Shown: piece by piece, positions 41,501 to 53,500 of the stretch
How the letters are laid out: every line of letters starts with the position of its first letter
Numbering within the stretch: position 1 is the stretch's first letter
NCBI GenBank assembly: GCA_033239005.1
Contig: BSQZ01000126.1
Span: 355,001-419,000 of the forward strand
Direction: 5' to 3'
Length of the DNA: 64,000 bases
Source of the DNA: Lamellibrachia satsuma
Lineage: Eukaryota > Annelida > Polychaeta > Sabellida > Siboglinidae
Translations under genes and position numbers: made by a program
Notes under the pieces: generated by a model
The model's input: the letters and a program-made list of their open reading frames with translations, nothing else
What the model was told of the DNA's origin: nothing
The model's database searches: none

Positions 41501-44500
41501 TGTGCAAGGTTAAATTAGACCTCTGATGTAGCAGCCATCTTCTATAATGTGACTGTCAAATAAATATGTGTCTAAAGAGCTAATGAGTAATTAAGTACGT
41601 GTCTAAATATCTAATGTTGCGTACTATTTTATAAAAAGGTAGAAGTGCCAACTTAAACAACAAAATGTTTAATAGTAGCTGTGGTAATATCTAGTCAAAT
41701 AAAATCATTAATCCAAGTTCCAACTACATTGACATAGTCATTTTATACTCGAAATTAATCAGCACTTGAACAATGATTTTATGTTACTGTTCTAATTTGC
41801 ATGTAATTATGAATGATATGCATGTTTATGTGCTGATAATTAATGACCCAATATGACAGAGGTAGGAAAGAGAAAGGTAAAACCTTCTGTAGAAATGTAG
41901 TCTCTCCGTATACAGGAGAAAGTGCGTCTTCCCGTGGAAGAAATGGGTACGTGATCGGGAGATGTGCTTGTCACTCGAATACCTACAAACAGGGATATGT
42001 CAGATGCAGGCACTGAAATAAGTAGACAAACATTTCTTGTCAAATTATACAAATAAAAATCTGAGACATTTGTTCAAAACTGCACTTCAACCCTAAATCC
42101 TTGACAGTCCCCCACAGCAAGTAGCAGTATCACACCCACTACCCTGGTATAAAGACCACCTCAGTACTAAGGCCACTGTTCTCTAGCGCTCCTATTTAAT
42201 TCTGACTACACCCACAGGTGTAGTTTATGTTGCCAGTAAGCTTGGTCATAGTTGTGAGGTTCTACCAGGTATACACCTGCTAGTACGACCAATGTGACCT
42301 ACTCGCATATTGACATGAAGTCGAGGTCGTGCTTCTTGAAGTAGTTGCGTAGTCTCACATAGTCAAAGTATGATGGCACAAAGATCATCGTGTGTGACAT
42401 CAGACTATCGCGGTACTGAGGCAGCACCTGCACACGAGACAGGACAATACTTCATCTTCTAACATCTAAATCTACTAATTCTACCTATAAGGTTCCAGGG
42501 CCCACATTTTAGAAAGATTTATGTAACTCAAGTTTTCAATGACTATGGGGGTCACTCATGAAATATCGAATATCAAAATAACTGTCTTGGATGAGATTCA
42601 ATGTGGATTATGTAATATTTCAGTAGACCTATTTAGTATTTAGCACATTGGATAATATTTACCCAGATATTCCCTGAAGCCCCAGGACAGTTTTGTCACA
42701 ATATTAAAAACAAATTGAGTTACAGTCGTAGATTTTTCGAGAATATTCGCCCAGGTGTTCATTACAATCATTGATCTCTTTCTCATAACCAACAGGGCAC
42801 GATGTTTAACGACTGAACAAGTATAGCACCCAACATCTCCTGGACACAACACGTGACAATTAAAGAACTACACATGGAAACACCAAATATATCAGAGACA
42901 ATCAGATGTTCCAGAAGTAAAGACGTAGTGAGAGCTGGTTACTTGGCAACCAAAGCACGGAGAAGAGAAGACCAGGGAGACCGTGGAGACCATGGAGATC
43001 AGGGGGCACAAGGAGACCATGCCTAACTCGCGTCTGAATTCAGTACAACAGTTCGTGTACTTGAAAAGACTATACAGGACAGATACCAATGGTGATGTAT
43101 GGTGAACAACAATTATGGGACCCTTCCTTCGGATGACAGATGATCATGAAAATTAAACTGAATGCCCAGTAAAACACCCCAATAAAATGTGTTTGAATGC
43201 CCCATAAACATGCTAAAATAATATTTATATAAATAACCCATAACACCATTCAACAAGTTCATCCTTACTTAGCCTGGCGTACCTTTGTTGTGAACTGTTC
43301 AAACCTGGCATCTGGCAGAGAGGCAAAGTTGTCCGCCTGCACACGCTGAAACACCTGTGGCAGTGTCGTCACTATCTCACAGATGGAACCTGTGGTTGGG
43401 GACTTTGGAACGAGGATCTTCCCTCCATAATGTATAAGAATTATGGGAAACAACACATAAATGTAAAGGTTTGCTTTCCAAGGCACATGGCCACCTCTCT
43501 CATTGTCCACCTCTCTCATCATCCACCTCTCTCATCGTCCACCTCTCTCATCGTCCACCTCTCTCCCACAATCCTTCATGCAACATTCAACTGGATAATG
43601 AGTGTTACTGTCAAACCAGGGTTTAAAGAAATTTAAATAGGCTAACTTTCATTTGCAACTAAAATAATAACATTTTCCTAGGCAATCAAAAGGACTGAAT
43701 AAAAGTCTCATTTGTCTGTTAAACAATATATCACAAATACCAAATTAAGTTATTATCTATAAAATTAAAACAATTATTTATTATCTATAAAATTAAAACC
43801 TGATATCACGAAACTAACCTATTATAAAGATTTAGTCATTATGTATATAATGAGAAAACAAATAATTACTTACAAATTGAAACAACAAAGTAACTGTCTA
43901 TTATGCATAGAACATGTAGACTGGGCAACAAGTCAAGTCTTACAAGTGGAAGTAAAGGATATTATGGCAGTGTTTGTTGAAGACAGAGTTGATTTCTGGT
44001 GTGACGATGCTGCTCAGAATCACTGTCTGACGGTAATATTTTCCCCTGTAAAAACAAATCGACGTGCACACAGCCTTACTAACTCAATATTTTTTATTAA
44101 CTATTCAATTTGATAAGAATATTTTAATACAGTTTAACAAAATACCTATATTTACATTAATAAACACAAAAATTCATATTAGAATACTTCCTAAAATATT
44201 TGACCCAAGTCTGTTCCTCACTGACCACTGATGCTCATAACCACTGACCAGCCACAACCAGGTATACTGGTCAGCAACAAAAGACCCAAGAATACGAACC
44301 AGCCATTGAGGGTCCAGTTGCGAACCCGAGAGAAGTCGACACCGTGACTCTCCTTGGGCTGCAGATGGAGGTGGGACGTGAGATGCTGCAACGGAACATC
44401 AACACATGCACGAGTTGATCAAGTACAGACATTGCATCTGGTGCTGTGCAATCTCTCAGACTCAATTCGGGCTGAGCAGTTTGATTCTATTTAGAGACTG

Positions 44501-47500
44501 ATTCAATAAAGTGGCTAATGTTTAACATGGCGGGAATAGGGAATGGTGCCATCCCAGCCAAAACCAATCAGTGTTATGGTTCTTTTACAAATAACACAAA
44601 TAGCAATAGGGCAATAAAATAAAAGTTTTGGCAACGAATAATAAGTTGCATGAAACAGTTAACATACGGCCCTTATATGGCAGTGCAGATGAAACCTCAG
44701 CTGTAACTGAAATGCGCTGGAACCAGTGAGGGGCGAGAGACAAGAAAGAGTAGATGAGGAGAGAGGTGGGAAAGAGAGGGAGATTGTCACCTGTATGTGA
44801 TCCCAGTTTTGCATTAGGTAGATATCCATCTGGTCGAAGATGAGTATTTCTATGGATGAGAGGAAGTCAAAGTCACGATCAGTCTCCCTGCAACAACAAC
44901 AGCACCATGATCATAATGGTATGACACTTCGGTCTACGTACCATGCCACAATGAATGATTTTACGGTAAGAAAGTCCTCTGCCGTTGTGGGAATGATGCT
45001 CTACACTCTTGTTATTGGCCTAAAGTATCTATCAAGATATAAAAACATTTTCTTAATTTTCTAGTACAGCATGTATTAGAATTTTTTCTAGACTTCCTAC
45101 AAAACAAAACTGGACACATATTCCAGGTAAGCTACACTGGCACAACCTTTAATGTTACACACCCATCTGTGCCTCCTACAAGGCGAAAACAGCCACGGGA
45201 GTCTCAAAATCCCACTTACCCCTCTGCTCCGATGATGGTGCGTAGCCCAAGCGGAGAAGCCAGGATGATGTCGGAGTTGTAGAACTCGGTGTAGAGTTTG
45301 AGTGTTTTCTTGGAGACAGAGACACCGATGCGGAAGTGATCTTCAGTGTTGCCGGCAAATATCGCCTCGTAATCCTCTGTCAAGACATATATGTATAACA
45401 AGGTTAGTTACACAGATCTCAATAAATCTTCTTTATGTGGATACAGAATTTAAAGTACTTCCTGTATATATATACAGATATACCGTATTCACCTATTAAG
45501 TGTTTGACACATTTTTTAGACACTAAAAATGTCACAAATTGCACACTAAACTATTTATGCTAGATTCTTCTCCAGGTATGTAAAGCTATCGATCATACAA
45601 GTCTATGCACCAACAAATGAAGCCAACATCGAAGATGAAGACAATTTCTACGAACAGCTTCAGACAATTGTGGACAGTGTTCATAAGCATGACATACTCC
45701 TAGTAATAGGGGATTTAAATGCCAAAGTTGGTGAAGACAACGAAGGATATGACAACATAATAGGAAGCCTTGGAGTAGGTGAAAGAAATGACAATGGAGA
45801 AAGACTTGTTGACTTCTGCGGACTCAATAACCTCGTGGTAACAGGTACCATTTCCCCACATAAACTGATACATAAACAGACATGGACATTTCCAGGAGGA
45901 AAGACAAAGAATCAAATAGACCATGTGTTAGTGAGCAGGCAACACTGGACATCAGTAATGGGCACTAGGGCCATGAGAGGAGACGACATTGCGAGCGACC
46001 ACCAAATAGTGCGATAAAAAATCAAGCTGAAACTAAAGAGAAAACAAAAGAACAAGGCGATCAGAAAGAAATTTAACATAATTAAGTTACAGCAACCAGT
46101 TATTATAGCCCAATTCTCACTGAAGTTGCGCAACAAATATGATTTATTACAAAACTACGAAGAAACAGACGACGAAGAAGTTGAGAAACAATGGCAAGAC
46201 TTTGAGAATGCATACAAAGAAACAGCTCAAGAAGTACTGGGGTACAAAAAGAAAGGGCAAAAACCATGGATCAGCAAGGAGTCGTGGGAGTTAGTAGAAG
46301 AGAGAAAATGACTGAAAAACAACATCGAGCAGACAAAGTCAGATAGGATTAAGTAGAATCACATGGATAAATATAGGTGTAAAGACAAAGAAGTGAAGAA
46401 GAGCATGAGACAAGACAAGAGGAAGTGGGTTGACCACCTTGCCATGGAAGCAGAGGAAGCAGCACATAATGGAAGAATGAAAGAAGTGTATGATATTACA
46501 AAAACCCTCAGTAATGACAAACGTAAGACAACAAATGCAGTGAAAGAAAAATGTGGAAACTTAATAATGGAAGGATTGGCCAGAAGGAAACGATGGAAAG
46601 AACACTTTGAGGAAATCCTTAATAGACCTATACCTGATGACCCTGTAACAGATGTGGAGATAGATCCGATCATAAATGAAATTAGCACTGACCCAATAAC
46701 AAAAGCAGAAATTAGAACAGCGCTAAGGAAGAAGAAAAACGGGAAAGCAGGGGGCAAGGACAAAATTACAGCAGAATTATTAAAAGCAGACATGAATACA
46801 ACAGAAAAATGGCTTGTCAAATTATTCAGAACATTTTGGGAAAAAGAGAAACTGCCAAAAACATGGAAGCAGGGACTGATCGTTAAAATACCGAAGAAAG
46901 GTGACCTTACAGAGCGCAGGAATTAGATGAATTACTTTGACATCTGTTCCTAGTAAAGTATTCGGAAGAGTACTCATTGACAGAATAAGAGTTAACAGCA
47001 ACTTGAGAGACGAACAAGCAGGTTTCAGAAGTGGGAGAGGCACAGTAGAACAGATATTTATTTTATGAAATATTATAGAACAGGTAGTGGAATGGCAGGC
47101 AAAAAGCATTTGACTCAGTGCACTGAGAGAGTCTATGGAAAATTATGGAGAGCTATGGAATTCCATGCAAGATAATCCACATGGTACAGATGTTATATGA
47201 AGATGAGGAATCTGAGTGGTTCAAGGTCAAAACTGGAGTTAAACAAGGAGATGTAATGTCTGGATTTATCTTCTTGATAGTAGTGGACTGGATAATGAGA
47301 AACACAACAGCGGGAAACAAAACAGGGATAAGATGGAACTTCACGATAAAACTAGAGGACCTGGACTTTGCCGATGACATAGCACTCACGTCATCATGCT
47401 ACACACACATGCAAACAAAGACAAGACAACTGGATCAATTTGCAGCAAGGATAGAACTAAGAATAAATAAAAAGAAAACTCAAATATTGAGGATAAACAG

Positions 47501-50500
47501 CAAGTGCGAAAACAGAGTACTAATCAATGATCAAGAGCTAAAGGAAGTGGACAGGTATAACTACCTGGGTGCTAATGTTAGTAAGCAGGGAGGAGGCGGC
47601 GATGACATTGTTAACAGAATTCGTAAAGCTAGGGCATCCTTCATGAAACTAAAGCAAAAATGGAGTTCAAATATATACACATTGAGATCTAAATTGAGGC
47701 TTTTTAACACACTTGTTAAACCACTGTTGTTGTATGGAAGTGAAACATGGAAAATTAACGAAGGAAACAACAGAAAGTTAGATATATTTTTTTCAATCCT
47801 ACAAATTAGATGGCCATACATTGTATCAAAACGAGATATTCTTGCAAAAACAAAATTGAAGACAATCAGCACTGAGGTCAAGTTAAGAAGATGGAAGTGG
47901 GTAGGACATATCCTACGAATGGACAAGAACAGCAAATGTGAGACAGCATTGACCTGGACGTCTGAAGGTAGAAGAAAGGTTGGTCGACCAAAGATGTGGC
48001 GATCAACTATTGAAAATGAAAGACGCATACTGGGGTGGAACAGCTGGAACGAAGCCAGACAGAGCTGACAGAGCAAGCTGGAGGAGATTCACTTCGGCCT
48101 TAAGCCCGCCACACACCGCCCGATTGCCTAGGATTCCCCAGTCTTATGACTGATGCTGACTGGCAATCTTGAACAATCGGGCGGTGTGCAGCACTTCCCG
48201 ACTTTGATTTTCGAATCGTAAGGAATTAACCAATCAGAGAACAGAAGTGGTAATTAGATTCTTGGGAAAATGGCCGATTTCTGGTGTGAGATTACAGAAT
48301 ACACCCTTGTCGATATGCAGCAAAATCGGCCTTGTTTGTTTGATTGTTCTTCACAGTCTTACTCAAATAGAAACGCGAAAGCAAAGGCCTTAAACGAGAT
48401 CGCCTCCGTACTTGGGACTGGCGGTATGTAGCCATTGTTATTGTAGGCGTAATAAAAAGATTCGCTTCATTACTATTAGTATTACTGCAATACTGCCTAC
48501 TTGACGACTTGATTTTTCCTGCTAATATTATTATAATGTAAAAGCTTGTACAATCTATTATACTAGGGCTAGGCACCGTACTAAAGTAACTGGCACCGGA
48601 CATAGCCATAGGCATAGCCTAGCGCTAGGCCCGGTATCAGAGGCAGAGGGGTCTATTTTATCGACTGAATTAAAAATAATGTTTCAAAGTATTCCTAAAT
48701 ACAGTGTGTTTTTGTATAGTCTGACCTGGCGAGGGCTATATTAAACTATATTAAACTCGTCTTACCTTGTTTTGCGATTCTACTAGTATTTATTCGCTGA
48801 AATCCACCTGTTACCAGGCTTAAAACGTCTAGCATTTTGCAAAATAAGCGTTTTAAATTACCTCGAACATCGAAGTCGAGATCAACAATCCGGCTGTGGC
48901 ACAGTCCAAAATACGTTGAAGGGAGAATAGCTTTGATGGGAACACAATTTGTTTGCCCTAGCTGCACAAAATTGTGGGTGATCAAATGAATTCATACAGA
49001 AACATATGTATTTACTTTAGAGAACATAAAAAAAATGAACAGCGAACATCGACGTAAAGCTGACACCAATCTGAAAAATGTACGTGGTTGTGGACCCAAT
49101 ACAATGTGACTAATTGTGTTATCCGACGGCTTGTCTGTGTCTCGGAGGGCAATATATGCAAAGGGAGCATGTCGTGTTTTATTAATATTTATGATTATGT
49201 CAACAACAAAAATGGTCAAGGTATTTTGTCAGATTTGGACTCAGCCCCAAATAATCTATGAAAAAATCAACTTTGTATTACAAAAACAATGTATGCCCCT
49301 CCACTATATCAGTCAGTACCATAATCCGACGTATTTACAAGACACACATACTATCCTGCCCGTAGCGTGTTTGATTTGGGGAGCGTATGTTTTTCCAAAA
49401 CCTCGAGCTGCACACCCCCTTGAGGTTCCTATAAAACCTCCAAGACCACCCCTGAGACTTTCAACAACACCCCTTGAAGCTCCAAAAAATTTCAACTGGA
49501 CCACCTTTGAGGCTCCTAAAAATGTCCAACTGTACCCCCCTGGTCCCTGAGATTTCCAACAGCACCACTTGAGGCCCCCAATTGCACCCCTCGAAGCTCC
49601 CAAAAAACTCCAACTGCACCCCTTGAACTGAACTCTTTTCCCTCGAGCGGAACTCTTTAGCCTCAGTGGGGGTGTGTGTACGCACACATCGCTTCCCCAA
49701 TCCAGCCTAGGGGCCTATACTATGGATTTATGGCTAGCCACGTAAATCACGACTGACAGCTACCCAACTCGTGTGGAATCATTACGTGATGATAATTGTT
49801 ATTGGAGTTGTTGATCCTCCCAGACCTACACACATGTTATATTATAATGCATATTTGTAAATTTCAGTGAATGACGTCAGCAAACAAATAATGTCACTCA
49901 GAACACAATTCTTGAGACTACCCTACGTTTCTTGTCCCTGTTTCGTCTGCGTTTCAGCAACCTATTGATGACGCATATCCTTAAACGTTGGCAATTGCCT
50001 GCACACTTTTCTCCACGGACTGCGCCATATTGTTGAAGTTCAGATACAAACAGAAAGATGGCAGCCAGTGTTTTATAAGAATAATGCCAGGTTTATATAT
50101 CCAGTTGTGAACAATCGTAGCGGTGTGCTTGGTTGGGCTACGACGGTTGAGATGCGTCACAGCATAGACAATCGGGCGGTGTGCGGCTAGCTTTATGGGC
50201 CACTGGACCCGAAGAGGATAGGTGAGGTGAGACTGCTTGTAAAAACTATGATGAAATTAATTCCACCAGATGGCACCACACACCATGTTGTACAAACTCC
50301 CCACCAATGGCGCCACTAACCATTTCTCTATTGCCACAACTTACATTTGATGTGTACATCCTTAATTTCATTCTCTCAATTTCAGTTGCATACAATTGTG
50401 AGTTTTTGCATTGAAAAATGTTATGTTTTTTATATTACGCAGTCAAGTACACAGTTGCAATGACATATCAATTCATAAACAACAACTGTGCTGCCCGGCG

Positions 50501-53500
50501 AACCTTTTGTTCATTTTGAACTAATACTCAAGTTTTGCCAGTGGTGATACACCAAGTGGCGCCACTGTCGGGGAGTGCGCATGTTGTAAACACTGCAGAT
50601 AGCTGTAATAGGTAGAATATGGTACTGCCACAAGAACACAGGTGTTGACTGGCGACCAGCTGTAATAGGTAGAATGTGGTACTGCCACAAGAGCACAGGT
50701 GTTGACTGGCAACCAGCTGTAATAGGTAGAATGTGGTACTGCCACAAGAACACAGGTGTTGACTGGCAACCAGCTGTAATATGTAGAATGTGGTACTGCC
50801 ACAAGAGCACAGGTGTTGACTGGCGACCAGCTGTAATAGGTAGAATGTGGTACTGCCACAAGAACACAGGTGTTGACTGGCGACCAGCTGTAATAGGTAG
50901 AATGTGGTACTGCCACAAGAACACAGGTGTTGACTGGCGACCAGCTGTAATAGGTAGAATGTGGTACTGCCACAAGAACACAGGTGTTGACTGGCGACCA
51001 GCTGTAATAGGTAGAATGTGGTACTGCCACAAGAACACAGGTGTTGACTGGCGACCAGCTGTAATAGGTAGAATGTGGTACTGCCACAAGAACACAGGTG
51101 TTGACTGGCGACCAGCTGTAATAGGTAGAATGTGGTACTGCCACAAGAACACAGGTGTTGACTGGCAACCAGCTGTAATAGGTAGAACTTGGTACTGCCA
51201 CAAGAACACAGGTGTTGACTGGCGACCAGCTGTAATAGGTAGAATGTGGTACTGCCACAAGAACACAGGTGTTGACTGGCAACCAGCTGTAATAGGTAGA
51301 ACGTGGTACTGCCACAAGAACACAGGTGTTGACTGGCAACCAGCTGTAATAGGTAGAACGTGGTACTGCCACAAGAACACAGGTGTTGACTGGCGACCAG
51401 CTGTAATAGGTAGAATGTGGTACTGCCACAAGAACACAGGTGTTGACTGGCGACCAGCTGTAATAGGTAGAATGTGGTACTGCCACAAGAGCACAGGTGT
51501 TGACTGGCAACCAGCTGTAATAGGTAGAATGTGGTACTGCCACAAGAACACAGGTGTTGACTGGCAGCCAGCTGTAATAGGTAGAATGTGGTACTGCCAC
51601 AAGAACACAGGTGTTGACTGGCAACCAGCTGTAATAGGCATTACACAAATAGTGGAAAATGTAAAGTATATTTCTTTGCAAGCACAGCTTTGGATATAAC
51701 AAGAAACATGTACACAAACACAGGTTGATTTGGAAAGCCCGCCTCATTTGTGCACTAAGGGAATGTTAGTGATCCCCCTTGTTTGCTGGGGTAATATAAA
51801 GACCCACTTCCATATTTTGTAGGAGGAATAAAAAAACAACCTTTGTTTCCTGGAGGAAGTCAATGACCTGTCTCCTTTGTTTCCTGGAGGAAGTCAATGA
51901 CATGTCTCCTTTGTTTCCTGGAGGAAGTCAATGACATGTCTCCTTTGTTTACTGGAGGAAGTCAATGACATGTCTCCTTTGTTTACTGGAGGAAGTCAAT
52001 GACATGTCTCCTTTGTTTCCTGGAGGAAGTCAATGACCTGTCTCCTTTGTTTCCTGGAGGAAGTCAATGACATGTCTCCTTTGTTTCCTGGAGGAAGTCA
52101 ATGACCTGTCTCCTTTGTTTCCTGGAGGAAGTCAATGACATGTCTCCTTTGTTTCCTGGAGGAAGTCAATGACCTGTCTCCTTTGTTTACTGGAGGAAGT
52201 CAACGACACGTCTCCTTTGTTTCCTGGAGGAAGTCAATGACATGTCTCCTTTGTTTACTGGAGGAAGTCAACGACACGTCTCCTTTGTTTCCTGGAGGAA
52301 GTCAATGACCTGTCTCCTTTGTTTCTTGGAGGAAGTCAACGACCTGTCTCCTTTGTTTACTGGAGGAAGTCAATGACCTGTCTCCTTTGTTTACTGGAGG
52401 AAGTCAATGACCTGTTTCCTTTGTTTCTTGGAGGAAGTCAACGACACGTCTCCTTTGTTTCCTGGAGGAAGTCAATGACCTGTCTCCTTTGTTTCCTGGA
52501 GGAAGTCAATGACCTGTCTCCTTTGTTTACTGGAGGAAGTCAACGACCTGTCTCCTTTGTTTACTGGAGGAAGTCAATGACCTGTCTCCTTTGTTTCCTG
52601 GAGGAAGTCAATGACATGTCTCCTTTGTTTACTGGAGGAAGTCAAAGACCTGTCTCCTTTGTTTACTGGAGGAAGTCAATGACATGTCTCCTTTGTTTAC
52701 TGGAGGAAGTCAATGACCTGTCTCCTTTGTTTACTGGAGGAAGTCAACGACATGTCTCCTTTGTTTACTGGAGGAAGTCAATGACCTGTCTCCTTTGTTT
52801 CCTGGAGGAAGTCAATGACCTGTCTCCTTTGTTTACTGGAGGAAGTCAACGACCTGTCTCCTTTGTTTACTGGAGGAAGTCAATGACCTGTCTCCTTTGT
52901 TTCCTGGAGGAAGTCAATGACCTGTCTCCTTTGTTTCTTGGAGGAAGTCAACGACACGTCTCCTTTGTTTCCTGGAGGAAGTCAATGACCTGTCTCCTTT
53001 GTTTCCTGGAGGAAGTCAACGACCTGTCTCCTTTGTTTACTGGAGGAAGTCAATGACATGTCTCCTTTGTTTCCTGGAGGAAGTCAACGACATGTCTCCT
53101 TTGTTTCCTGGAGGAAGTCAATGACCTGTCTCCTTTGTTTCTTGGAGGAAGTCAACGACATGTCGCCTTTGTTTACTGGAGGAAGTCAATGACCTGTCTC
53201 CTTTGTTTCCTGGAGGAAGTCAACGACATGTCTCCTTTGTTTACTGGAGGAAGTCAATGACCTGTCTCCTTTGTTTCTTGGAGGAAGTCAACGACCTGTC
53301 TCCTTTGTTTCCTGGAGGAAGTTAACGACCTGTCTCCTTTGTTACCTGGAGGACTTAAAGACACTTCATTAGTTTCAGGGGAAAACTTGAAGATCGACAT
53401 GCTTTGTTTCCTGAAGGAATTTAAACACCCGTCGCCTTTGTGCCTTGGGGGAATTTAATGACCCACCTCCCTTTGGTCCCTTTGGCTTGTCCTCTTCCTT

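Noticed and set aside
42297..42303. UTP25 e18 donor at GAGTAG|gtc
   Set aside because: It would place an in-frame stop and shift the next exon. TGCGA|gtaggt gives frame and the conserved C-E-Y join.
43940..43962. GT donor CACTT|gtaaga for UTP25 e16
   Set aside because: It is phase 2 and cannot join any acceptor near e17 in frame. It also adds residues absent from the family.
45670..48068. RT and endonuclease frames as host genes
   Set aside because: They are ordered pieces of a single RTE element with stops and frameshifts between them.
50511..51747. Repeat protein on plus or minus at the 57-bp array
   Set aside because: It lies inside a UTP25 intron. The open frames follow from a stop-free unit divisible by three, with no start context or domain.
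52319..53056. 245-codon frame ([20 protein letters not shown])
   Set aside because: It is the 34-bp array cycling through three frames.
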